A stretch of DNA of 64,000 nt. Source: Halomonas sp. QHL1 (GTDB lineage Bacteria; Pseudomonadota; Gammaproteobacteria; Pseudomonadales; Halomonadaceae). The notes under the pieces are model-generated. The model saw only the letters and a program-made list of their open reading frames with translations. It was not told the DNA's origin and did not search any database. The stretch is from assembly GCF_001882345.1 (NCBI RefSeq), contig NZ_MINL01000001.1, forward strand, positions 375,944 to 439,943. The letters run 5' to 3'. Shown one piece after another: positions 34,721-43,735 of this stretch. Both the position numbers and the translations under genes were made by a program. Within the stretch, counting starts at the first letter, position 1. Each line of letters begins with the position of its first letter.

Positions 34721-35469
34721 CCGAAATGCGCTCGGGCCAATCGTACTACGGCACCCGGATCACCATCTGCGACGCGGGCCAACGGCGTCGGAAGCTCGAC
34801 ATTTGGCGGTACTGGCGTGCCACGCTCGAGCAAGATCGCGGGAATTCCTAGCCGCCCAGCGCCGAGCACATCGTCGTAGGGGTTATCACCGATGTACAGC
34901 ACTTGGTTGGGCGTGACGTCGAGCTCCACCAGTGCGCGCTGAAAGATCGCGGTATCGGGCTTGCAGGCCTTGACGTCGGAGCTGAATATCACTCGTTCGA
35001 AATAGCCCCACAGCCCAAACATGCGTAGTTCCGGCTCGGTGTAGGCACGCTGGGTATTCGAGGCGATCGCCAGGCGAAAGCCGCGACAGGCGTCGAGCAT
35101 CTCGAAGGTGCCGGGCCAGACGTCGATCTGCCGGGTGGTGATTTGACGATAGACCAGTGCCAACTCGACGGCTAGTTCCCAGCGTTGTACCTGGGGAACG
35201 CTGAGTTCGGCCAATACGGCATCCCAGACAATGAGTACGTCCACATCCGGTGGCTGACCGGGGGCGGCCGCAAGCTGTGCCTGCGTGATCGCAAAGTAGC
35301 GTCGCTGCAGTGCCTGTGGGGTGATGGCTATCTGGCGATAGCGCAGCCAACTGGCGAGGTGCGCGAAAGTGGCATCGTCGACGTGATCGCCGTCGAACAG
35401 CAACAGCGTCTTGAATACGTCGAACAGCAATACGGGTGGGCTTGAGACATCATCGTCAACGACGGGCAT
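34708..35469 (-). CDS. HAD superfamily hydrolase
   Basis: 253 residues. Motif I is VLLFDVFKTLL (nucleophile Asp; the second Asp of DxD is Phe, as in haloacid dehalogenase-type members), motif II IASNT, motif III Lys in KACKPD, motif IV IGDNPYDD. A helical cap lies between motifs I and II. These residues support hydrolysis of a C-halogen or phosphate ester; a DxF motif leans to the YjjG/haloacid-dehalogenase-like groups. It precedes and overlaps the pentapeptide-channel gene. Confidence 0.9.
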   Translation of the reverse strand: MPVVDDDVSSPPVLLFDVFKTLLLFDGDHVDDATFAHLASWLRYRQIAITPQALQRRYFAITQAQLAAAPGQPPDVDVLIVWDAVLAELSVPQVQRWELAVELALVYRQITTRQIDVWPGTFEMLDACRGFRLAIASNTQRAYTEPELRMFGLWGYFERVIFSSDVKACKPDTAIFQRALVELDVTPNQVLYIGDNPYDDVLGAGRLGIPAILLERGTPVPPNVELPTPLARVADGDPGAVVRLARAHFGWQA

Positions 35470-35906
35470 CGGTAAACTCGGTGACTAAATTTGGCTGGGG
35501 CAGTGTATCAGCCATCGGTGGCTTCAGCGTAACGGTAAACGTAATGGTGCGTTCCAAGATATGGAAGCCAGAAAACGCCCTTCCACCGCCGCACCGTCAC
35601 GAAATAATACGTTGTCTCAACATAAAAAACTCATCTCTTTAAGTAAGTGGCTCGGTCTTTATGGATTAGATGACCCAACAATAATTAATGGTGATTTTGA
35701 GGAGGTAATAAATCTTTCTTAGTGTAATCTTTTGTAAGTGAGGGGTGTTTAAATGTTGCCGAAATGGTGAGTCCGTCGAGGTGCAGTGACATGGATGTCG
35801 GCTTTGAAAGATTGAAAACAGCAGCCCGCTGCTGAAGTTTAGGGGCCACTCACTAACGTTTCGTTAAAAAAAAAGTAGCAGAGCCCTATGGGGCCTGGAG
35901 GGGAAC
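35470..35906. other. Intergenic region upstream of the RTX peroxidase locus
   Basis: No large gene. It marks the change from the chromosomal style to the GC-rich RTX locus and contains a short AT-rich stretch (35620-35760) with a possible small reading frame. GGAGGGGAAC just before 35907 is the ribosome site of the peroxidase gene. Confidence 0.5.
35561..35722 (+). CDS. possible 53-residue protein
   Basis: A frame beginning MEARKRPSTAAPSRNN and ending LGLYGLDDPTIINGDFEEVI then NLS. The C-terminal half looks protein-like and acidic, while the upstream half is basic. There is no good ribosome site before the ATG, so this may be the tail of a decayed gene rather than a live one. No family recognised. 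Confidence 0.25.
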   Translation: MEARKRPSTAAPSRNNTLSQHKKLISLSKWLGLYGLDDPTIINGDFEEVINLS

Positions 35907-38900
35907 ATGGCTGTCAAACTGAACCAACATGATCTGCAATTCATCCTTGACCAGATCAAGATCGCGGAAGCGCATTCCGCGGGAACGCCGCTTGCGGAGC
36001 TCATCGATAGTCCGCTTCTGCCATCGGGCCTGCGCACTGTGGATGGTAGCTACAACAACTTCGGGATCGGCCGCGAGCAGTGGGGATCTGCGGGCGAACC
36101 TTTCGGGCCCATTGCCGAGGGGTCGTTGGGGCAGGGGAGCGGTGCCTTTCCATTTCCCGGCTATCCGACCAACAACGATTACGGCGTGGATGGTGACGTG
36201 GTCGATGCCGAGCCGCGCCTGATCTCTAACCTGATCGTCGATCAGACGCTGGACAATCCGGCGGCGATTGCAACGGCACTTCAGCATGCCGGAATGAACG
36301 GCCAGCCAATGCTCGATGCCATGGGCGAGATCCGCTCGCAGCACGACCTCGTGCGGGCGCTGAGCGATGCCGGTCTCGAGGAGACGCCCATCTATGTGGC
36401 GCAGAAGGAGGAGCTCGACACGCTGCTCGCCTCGTACGGGATCGAGATGGATGGCGTCACCGTCATGTTGCCCAACGTCGCGCCGGACGAGGGCCTCTCG
36501 GCCTCCTATAACTCCGTCTTCACGCTTTTCGGCCAGTTCTTCGACCACGGGCTCGATCTGGTAGCGAAAGGGGGCAACGGCACTGTCTACATGCCGCTGT
36601 CGCCGGACGACCCTCTCTACAACCCGGATAGCCCGCATACCAACTTCATGGTAATGACGCGTGCCGCCACCGACGATGCAGCGGGCAACGTCACCACGCC
36701 GTGGGTGGATCAGAACCAGACCTACACGTCGCATCCATCGCATCAGGTCTTCCTGCGCGAATACGAGATGGTCGATGGCCGCCCCGTGGCGACCGGTCAC
36801 CTGCTCGACGGCGCGCGCGGCCTGCCGACTTGGGCTGACATCAAGGCCCAGGCGCGCACGCTGCTCGGCATCGAGCTGACCGACAAGGATGTGGGCGCCG
36901 TTCCGCTGGTCGCGGTGGATCCCTACGGTGAATTTCTCCGCGGCGAGAATGGGCTGCCCCAACTGATCACCGGCTTCGACGAGGAAGGGAATCCCATCCT
37001 GACCGAGGGCGATCTGGTTAACCCGGTCGACCCGTCGGAGGTTGGTGCCGGACGCGCCGGCGTGGCTTTCCTCGACGACATCGCTCATGCCGCCGTCCCC
37101 GTTCTTGCCGACGGCGAACTGCAACCGGACGACGATGCGGAGGTGGGCTACAGCGGCGACTTCGGCCCGCGCGGCACTCAGACCGCCTATGACAACGAGC
37201 TGCTGGACGCGCACTACATCAACGGCGACGGCCGCGGGAATGAGAACATCGGCCTGACCTCGATCCACCATATCTTCCACTCGGAGCACAACCGTATTGC
37301 CGAGCAGGTGAAGGAGGTGGCGCTCGAGAGCGGCGACCTCGACTTCCTGAACCAGTGGCTGACTGGCCCGGAACTCACCTCTTGGCCCGACGCGTCCGAG
37401 ATCGAGGAGCTATCCTGGGACGGCGAGCGGATTTTCCAAGCGGCGCGCTTTACCACCGAGATGGAGTACCAGCACCTCGTCTTCGAGGAGTTCGCGCGGA
37501 AGATCCAGCCGGATATCGACATCTTTATGGTGCAGCCCGACGTTGAGCTGAACCCGGTCATCTTTTCCGAGTTCGCCCACGTGGTCTATCGGTTCGGGCA
37601 CTCGATGCTCAACGAGACCGTGGACCGCGTCAACGCGGACGGCACTCGCGATGACATGAGCCTGTTCGACGCGTTCCTGAACCCGCTGGCTTTCGGCTCG
37701 GAGACCGTGAACCATGATGAGGCGGCGGGCGCCATCCTGCGTGGCATGACGGCGCAGACTGGCAACGAGATCGACGAGTTTGTCACCAACACGCTGCGGA
37801 ACCAGCTCCTGGGCATTCCGCTCGACCTCCCCGCTATCAACATCGCCCGCGGCCGCGAAACCGGCATGCCCACCCTCAACGAGGCGCGCGCGCAGTTTAT
37901 GGAGATGGCGGATGGCGACACGCAGCTCAGGCCCTACACGAGCTGGGCCGACTTCGCTGAGAACATGAAGAACCCCGCCTCGGTCATCAACTTCATCGCG
38001 GCCTACGGCACGCATGAGTCGATAACCTCTGTCGATACCATCGCCGGCAAGCGCGCGGCGGCCACCGATCTCGTCCTGGGTGCCCCGGATGAGAGCGACG
38101 CCGCGCGGGCGGCGCGTCTCGAATGGCTCAATGCGCCGGCCGAGCAGACGGGCGTGAACGACATCGACCTGTGGATGGGAGGCCTCGCCGAGAAGAAGAT
38201 GCCTTTCGGCGGCATGCTCGGCTCCACCTTCGCCTTCGTCTTCGAAATGCAAATCGAGAACCTGCAGGACGCCGACCGGTTCTACTACCTGTCGCGGACC
38301 CAGGGGCTGAACCTTCTTACAGAGCTGGAGAACAACTCTCTCGCCAAGATGGCCCTGGCAAACACCGACCTCGGGGAGACCGGCTTTGCCCTCCCGGCCG
38401 ACATCTTCTCGACACCGGATCACATTCTCTATCTCGATCTCGCCAAGCAGATGCAGATGACCGGGGTGGACGATCCCCAGCACGAGGATCCGTTCCTCCA
38501 ATCCGCCTCTCAGCTGGTCGAGCGCGGGACGCCCGACGCGGAAGGTAACGGCGCCTATCTGCGCTATAACGGCGCCGACCATGTCGTCATCCAGGGTACG
38601 GACGGCGACGACCACATCGTCGCTGGCGGCGGCGATGACACGGTCTGGGGCGGCGCGGGTAACGATCGGATCGAGGCCGGGTACGGCGTCGACATGATCG
38701 ATGGCGGAGACGGTGACGACATCATCACCAATGCCGGGACCGATATCGGCGAAGTCGATATGCTCAAGGGAGGCGACGGCAACGACGTCATCCACGGCGG
38801 CAGCGGCATGGCGCTGATCTTCGGCGGCCGTGGCAAGGACTTCCTGATCACCGGCCCGGACGGGTCAGAGATCCGCGCCGGCATGGGGGACGACTTCCTC

Positions 38901-41891
38901 CTTGGGGGCGCCGGCTCGGACATTCTCTTCGGCAACGAAGGGCATGACTGGATCGAGGGCAAGGGCCGCTTCGATTACATCGCTGGCGACAACGGCGAAC
39001 TCTTCTTCAACTCCACGGTGATCGGCCACGACGTCCTCAACGGCGGGAATGGCGACACGGACTACGATGCCGACTCGGGCGACGACATCATGGTGGCGGG
39101 AGAAGGCATCCAGAAATTCATCGGCATGTGGGGTCACGACTGGGTCATCCACAAAGGTCAAAGCGTGGCGGCTGACGCCGACATGAACGTGGAGGTGTTC
39201 ACGACCCTGCCGCTGGAAGTGCTGCGAGACCGTTTCAGCCAGGTAGAGGCGATGTCGGGCTGGGTGCACGACGACATCCTGCGCGGCGACGATCGGAGCG
39301 ACGAAGAGGAGGAGGTCACTCCGCTCATCGCCGACCCGACGCCCGAGGGCAACTTCGTCCACAACGAGCTCGACCAGGCGGGCATCGACCGGATCGACGG
39401 CCTCGACCGGCTGATCACCCCGGACATGATGCGCAACGCAGAGTATTGGGCCGATGGCTCGGGGACTGAGAAGTTGGTGTTCACCGGGGGCAATATTCTG
39501 CTTGGCGGTGGCGGCAGCGACACGATCGAGGGGCGTGGCGGCGACGATGTCATCGACGGCGACGCGTGGCTAAACGTGCGCATTGCTATCATGGCGAACC
39601 GTGATGGAACCGGTGGCGAGATCGCTACTGTCGACAGCATGGATGGGCCGGTGACACTCAACATCGACGGCACGGAGGTCACCCGTCCGCTGTCAGTCTG
39701 GATGGTCGAGGGCCGGATCAACCCGGGGCAATTGCAGATCGTCCGCGAGATCCTCGAAGACGATTCCGGTATCGACACAGCCGTCTATTGGGGCGATCGC
39801 GACGCCTACGAGATCGCGGTGGACGAAGATACCGGCCGGCTCACGGTTGCGCATGTCGACGTGGATGATGGGGCGGTGAATCCAGAGACCGGGAAGAATC
39901 GTGTCTCGGACGGCACCGACCTCGTCAGCAACATCGAAGTGCTGTCCTTCGGCGATGGCGACGTGCGGGTTATTACCGGAACTAGCGGAAACGACGTTGG
40001 CGCGACGCGCCTCAATGGCACCGAGGGGGACGACATCCTAATCGGCCTCGCCGGTGACGACAACCTGCTCGCGGGCGGCGGAGATGATCTTGTCTTTGGC
40101 GGTGCCGGCAATGATCGCTTGATCGGTGGCGACGGCGACGACACCCTCTACGGCGGCGAAGGGGATGACTTCCTCAACGGCGGGGCTGGCGACGATACGT
40201 TACTGGGCGGCGCCGGTGCGGACGACCTTCGCGGTGGTGCCGGAGACGACTTTCTCGACGGCGGGGAAGGCGACGATATCCTCTTCGGGCACGCTGGCGA
40301 TGACATCCTCGAAGGTGGCGCCGGCAATGACGTTCTCAACGGTGGCGGTGGCAACGACGTCCTGAATGGGGGCGCTGGCGATGACGTCCTGTTCGGCAGC
40401 GCTGGCGATGATCTGCTGATCACCGAAGCCGATGGCGGGCGCGACATTCTTGATGGCGGCAACCAATTCGATACCGCAGAAATCCGCGGAAAAGCTGACG
40501 AAGCCGAAACCTTCGCGGTTCTTGATCGGGCCAATGCACTGGCGCAGGGCTTTACTGACCTCGATGCTGGAACGGAGATCGTCATCGTCCGGAACGGCGA
40601 GGTGATGGCGGAACTCACCAACATCGAGGAAATCGTCATCGATGGCCAGGGAGGCGGCGACACGTTTACGATTGCTGGCGACTTCACCGGGACCAGCCTG
40701 GCGATGAGCACCATCCACGTGATGGGTTCGGAGGACGACGATGTCTTGGACATCTCGGCACTGAGTTCCGCGCATCGGGTGGTTTTCAAGACCAAGGGCG
40801 GCCACGACACGGTCGTGGGCGAGCTCAGGGAGCAGGATGTCGTCGAACTTGCCGACGGCACGACGCTCGCTGAGATGTCCGAAGGGCTCGACGGCGACGG
40901 CGAGCAGAGGGTGGGCGACGACGAGAACTCCGTCAGCTTCGAGATCCCCACCGAGTCGCAGCAGCCTGGAGAGGACGATACTGGCGATGGCGATGATACC
41001 GAGGAAGAGGCTGAAACCGTCGACGAGTCGGAGATCGAGGAAGACGAGGAGGATGTCGTCACACCAATCCCGGTAGCTGCTATGGTCGGCAGTGAAGGCG
41101 CTGATGCGCTGGTCGGGACGGCGGACGGAGATACGATCATGGGCTTGGGCGGTCGAGACGTCATCTTCGGCCATGACGGCAACGACGACATCTTCGGCGG
41201 TGATGGCGATGACATGCTCTACGGCGATGGCGGCGACGACCGGATTCTTGGCGGGGACGGTAACGACTTTATCAATGCCGGCTCCGGCAATGACACGGTC
41301 TTCGGCGGCAATGGGGACGATATTTTCGTGGCCGAAGCCGGGGATGGCGATGACACCTACTATGGCGACGACATGGTGGGGGGCAGCGGCAACGACACGC
41401 TGGACATGTCGGCGATCACGGCAGCGATCACGGCGGATCTTGGCACCGGGTTCATGGGACGAGGCAGCGTCTCGAGCGCCGAGACCGGCAATGATGTGCT
41501 GTGGAGTGTCGAGAACATCGTCACGGGATCGGGAGACGACACGATCACGGCGAGCCGAGCGGTCAACGTGATGGACGGGGGGGCGGGAAACGATACTTTC
41601 CGCTTCCTCTCTGCGGCGGATGCGGACGGCGATACCATCATGGGATTTCAGCCGGGCGACCGTATCGATCTCAGCAGTATGGACGCGAATGGATGTGCAC
41701 CGGGGAACCAGAGCTTCACGTTGGTAACGGAGGCCTTCACCGGCGCTGGTCAGCTTATGTTCAGCCATCAAACGCTCGACGGCGAGGACTACACCGTCGT
41801 TCAGGGCAACACGACCGGAGACGATAATGCCGATTTCTCAATCAACATCAAGGGTCGGCATGAACTGACAGTGAGCGACTTCAACCTCTAA
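35907..41891 (+). CDS. giant RTX-type animal heme peroxidase, type I secretion substrate
   Basis: 1994 residues. The animal (XPO-cyclooxygenase) heme peroxidase domain spans ~190-840: distal FGQFFDHGLDLV (~206-217, with the heme-linked Asp before His), the helix GLTSIHHIFHSEHNRIAEQ (~450) and proximal VVYRFGHSML (~557). Three blocks of GGxGxDxLx RTX repeats follow (~895-1030, 1367-1507, 1729-1811), with an acidic linker before the last. The C terminus ends SDFNL, resembling type I secretion signals; there is no N-terminal signal peptide. The protein is expected to be exported unfolded and to fold outside on Ca2+. The same architecture occurs in Mn(II)-oxidising MopA-type peroxidases; halide or phenol oxidation is also possible. 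Exporter genes follow directly. Confidence 0.92.
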   Translation: MAVKLNQHDLQFILDQIKIAEAHSAGTPLAELIDSPLLPSGLRTVDGSYNNFGIGREQWGSAGEPFGPIAEGSLGQGSGAFPFPGYPTNNDYGVDGDVVDAEPRLISNLIVDQTLDNPAAIATALQHAGMNGQPMLDAMGEIRSQHDLVRALSDAGLEETPIYVAQKEELDTLLASYGIEMDGVTVMLPNVAPDEGLSASYNSVFTLFGQFFDHGLDLVAKGGNGTVYMPLSPDDPLYNPDSPHTNFMVMTRAATDDAAGNVTTPWVDQNQTYTSHPSHQVFLREYEMVDGRPVATGHLLDGARGLPTWADIKAQARTLLGIELTDKDVGAVPLVAVDPYGEFLRGENGLPQLITGFDEEGNPILTEGDLVNPVDPSEVGAGRAGVAFLDDIAHAAVPVLADGELQPDDDAEVGYSGDFGPRGTQTAYDNELLDAHYINGDGRGNENIGLTSIHHIFHSEHNRIAEQVKEVALESGDLDFLNQWLTGPELTSWPDASEIEELSWDGERIFQAARFTTEMEYQHLVFEEFARKIQPDIDIFMVQPDVELNPVIFSEFAHVVYRFGHSMLNETVDRVNADGTRDDMSLFDAFLNPLAFGSETVNHDEAAGAILRGMTAQTGNEIDEFVTNTLRNQLLGIPLDLPAINIARGRETGMPTLNEARAQFMEMADGDTQLRPYTSWADFAENMKNPASVINFIAAYGTHESITSVDTIAGKRAAATDLVLGAPDESDAARAARLEWLNAPAEQTGVNDIDLWMGGLAEKKMPFGGMLGSTFAFVFEMQIENLQDADRFYYLSRTQGLNLLTELENNSLAKMALANTDLGETGFALPADIFSTPDHILYLDLAKQMQMTGVDDPQHEDPFLQSASQLVERGTPDAEGNGAYLRYNGADHVVIQGTDGDDHIVAGGGDDTVWGGAGNDRIEAGYGVDMIDGGDGDDIITNAGTDIGEVDMLKGGDGNDVIHGGSGMALIFGGRGKDFLITGPDGSEIRAGMGDDFLLGGAGSDILFGNEGHDWIEGKGRFDYIAGDNGELFFNSTVIGHDVLNGGNGDTDYDADSGDDIMVAGEGIQKFIGMWGHDWVIHKGQSVAADADMNVEVFTTLPLEVLRDRFSQVEAMSGWVHDDILRGDDRSDEEEEVTPLIADPTPEGNFVHNELDQAGIDRIDGLDRLITPDMMRNAEYWADGSGTEKLVFTGGNILLGGGGSDTIEGRGGDDVIDGDAWLNVRIAIMANRDGTGGEIATVDSMDGPVTLNIDGTEVTRPLSVWMVEGRINPGQLQIVREILEDDSGIDTAVYWGDRDAYEIAVDEDTGRLTVAHVDVDDGAVNPETGKNRVSDGTDLVSNIEVLSFGDGDVRVITGTSGNDVGATRLNGTEGDDILIGLAGDDNLLAGGGDDLVFGGAGNDRLIGGDGDDTLYGGEGDDFLNGGAGDDTLLGGAGADDLRGGAGDDFLDGGEGDDILFGHAGDDILEGGAGNDVLNGGGGNDVLNGGAGDDVLFGSAGDDLLITEADGGRDILDGGNQFDTAEIRGKADEAETFAVLDRANALAQGFTDLDAGTEIVIVRNGEVMAELTNIEEIVIDGQGGGDTFTIAGDFTGTSLAMSTIHVMGSEDDDVLDISALSSAHRVVFKTKGGHDTVVGELREQDVVELADGTTLAEMSEGLDGDGEQRVGDDENSVSFEIPTESQQPGEDDTGDGDDTEEEAETVDESEIEEDEEDVVTPIPVAAMVGSEGADALVGTADGDTIMGLGGRDVIFGHDGNDDIFGGDGDDMLYGDGGDDRILGGDGNDFINAGSGNDTVFGGNGDDIFVAEAGDGDDTYYGDDMVGGSGNDTLDMSAITAAITADLGTGFMGRGSVSSAETGNDVLWSVENIVTGSGDDTITASRAVNVMDGGAGNDTFRFLSAADADGDTIMGFQPGDRIDLSSMDANGCAPGNQSFTLVTEAFTGAGQLMFSHQTLDGEDYTVVQGNTTGDDNADFSINIKGRHELTVSDFNL

Positions 41892-41913
41892 ACGAACGAC
41901 AACGACAATAATA

Positions 41914-41954
41914 GCGTTCCCTGCGGGCCGGGCGTGCCCGACCGCAGGGAACGC
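41914..41954 (+). terminator. 13-bp hairpin between peroxidase and exporter genes
   Basis: GCGTTCCCTGCGG and CCGCAGGGAACGC pair exactly, with an inner GGGC-GCCC helix. No T run follows, so it is better seen as a processing/attenuation hairpin than a full terminator; it would leave far more peroxidase mRNA than exporter mRNA. Confidence 0.7.
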
Positions 41955-41986
41955 CCGTTCAACTTAGGGTGCAAGGGGGAGTTCAC

Positions 41987-43735
41987 ATGCGCAAAAGAGA
42001 CGCTAGTACGTCGGCGAAGCGCAAGAGCGCAGAACAGCTGACCAAAGGTTTCCGAGGAATCTTTTTCTTTCTATTCGGCATGTCGGGGATCATCAACATC
42101 CTCGCACTGACCGGTGCCTTCTACATGCTGCAGATCTACGACCGGGCGCTGACCAGCGGGAGCATTTCGACGCTGATTGCCATCTCCGTTCTGGCGCTCG
42201 GCCTGTATTGTTTTCAGGGGATGTTCGACACCATCCGCTCCCAAATACTTGTTCGCGTCGGCGCGCGCCTCGACAAAAAGATCGCGCCAATGGCCCATCG
42301 GGTCGCTATCGACATGCCGCGCTTCGGGTTTTCGACCGCTGAGTCACTGGAGCGCGGCCGCGACGTGGATACGGTGCGCGGCTTCCTGGGAAGCCAGGGC
42401 CCCGTGGCGCTGCTGGATCTTCCATGGATGCCGCTTTTTCTCTTGTTTGTCTACATACTGCACCCCTACCTTGGCGCGCTGGTTTTTCTTGGCGGATTCA
42501 TCCTGGCCATGCTCGCGATCGTCACGGAACTGAAGACGTCCAAGATGAGCAGCGCCATGCAGCAGGCTGCCGTTACCCGTAACACTATCGCCGATTCCAA
42601 TGCTCGCAATGCAGAGATCATCAAGGCGATGGGCTTTGCCGGTCGCGCGGTGGCGCGCTTCAATCGGGCGAACGACGATCATCTGGAGTTGCAGACGCGA
42701 ACGAACGATGTCAGCGGCACCTTCGGAGCGATCTCTCGGGTCCTGCGGATGGTCCTGCAGTCGGCCGTTCTTGGCCTTGGAGCGCTGCTCACTATTCAGG
42801 GAGAGCTTAGCGCTGGCGCGATCATCGCTGCTTCCATTGCATCCGCACGGGCGCTCGCACCCATCGATCTTGCGATCGGCAACTGGAAGAACGTCGTCGC
42901 TGCGCGTACCGCTTTTGCACGGCTGAAGGAAACCGTCATGGCACTGGCGGAGACTGACGAACCGATGGAACTGCCCAGCCCGACTTCATCCCTCAAGATT
43001 GAGAACATCACCGTCGCAGCACCCGATTCCGGACAAGTCCTGCTCAGCGAGATGAGCTTCGAACTCAAGGCCGGTCAGGCTATAGGGATCATCGGTCCTA
43101 GCGGTGGTGGCAAGACCACGTTACTGCGCGCGTTGACAGGCATCTGGCCCGTGCTGCGTGGAAGCGTGCGGCTCGACGACGCGGAGCTCTCGCAATGGCA
43201 CGACGAAGCTCTCGGTCAGTTCATCGGCTATCTGCCCCAGGAGGTCGCGCTACTTAATGGCACGATCGAAGAGAACATTTCACGGTTTCAGGAAACACCG
43301 GATTCCCAGGCAATCGTGGCGGCGGCGATGGCTGCAAGCGTCCACGAGATGATCGTGCGCTTGCCAAACGGCTATCGAACGCAGCTCGGTTCGCTCGGTA
43401 CCTCCCTGTCAGGCGGCCAGCGGCAGCGGATCGGACTCGCCCGCGCACTATTCGGCAATCCCTTTATCGTCGTCCTGGACGAGCCCAATTCCAACCTCGA
43501 CGCCGAAGGCGAAGCAGCGCTGACGGCGGCCATTCAAGGCGTGAGGGAGCGAGGCGGTATCGCCATCGTGGCTGCCCATCGCCCAAGCGCTCTGGCTGCC
43601 GTCGATCTCGTGGCGGTTATTCAGAATGGCCGGTTGGCCGCTTTCGGGCCGAAGGACGAAGTCATCGGCAAGTCCAACATACGCGAAGTGCATTCTGCCG
43701 GGTCGCCGAAGAAAGAGGCAGTCGCTCGAACATGA
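41987..43735 (+). CDS. type I secretion ABC transporter (PrtD/HlyB-like permease-ATPase)
   Basis: 582 residues. An N-terminal membrane domain of about six helices (FFFLFGMSGIINILALTGAF onward) is fused to an ATPase domain with Walker A IGPSGGGKTT, signature LSGGQRQRIGLARALF and Walker B FIVVLDEPNSNLD. There is no C39 peptidase or C39-like domain, so it belongs to the PrtD/AprD subgroup that handles proteases, lipases and other RTX proteins. ATG at 41987 after AAGGGGGA; a GTG 18 bases upstream is rejected because it lies ahead of that site. It overlaps the next gene by 4 bp. Its obvious cargo is the upstream peroxidase and perhaps the downstream RTX protein. Confidence 0.95.
   Translation: MRKRDASTSAKRKSAEQLTKGFRGIFFFLFGMSGIINILALTGAFYMLQIYDRALTSGSISTLIAISVLALGLYCFQGMFDTIRSQILVRVGARLDKKIAPMAHRVAIDMPRFGFSTAESLERGRDVDTVRGFLGSQGPVALLDLPWMPLFLLFVYILHPYLGALVFLGGFILAMLAIVTELKTSKMSSAMQQAAVTRNTIADSNARNAEIIKAMGFAGRAVARFNRANDDHLELQTRTNDVSGTFGAISRVLRMVLQSAVLGLGALLTIQGELSAGAIIAASIASARALAPIDLAIGNWKNVVAARTAFARLKETVMALAETDEPMELPSPTSSLKIENITVAAPDSGQVLLSEMSFELKAGQAIGIIGPSGGGKTTLLRALTGIWPVLRGSVRLDDAELSQWHDEALGQFIGYLPQEVALLNGTIEENISRFQETPDSQAIVAAAMAASVHEMIVRLPNGYRTQLGSLGTSLSGGQRQRIGLARALFGNPFIVVLDEPNSNLDAEGEAALTAAIQGVRERGGIAIVAAHRPSALAAVDLVAVIQNGRLAAFGPKDEVIGKSNIREVHSAGSPKKEAVART

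Noticed and set aside
35886..41771. Long antisense frames across the RTX peroxidase gene (several of 350-520 codons)
   Set aside because: They mirror the GC-rich, Asp/Gly-repeat coding strand; their products are low-complexity and resemble no protein.
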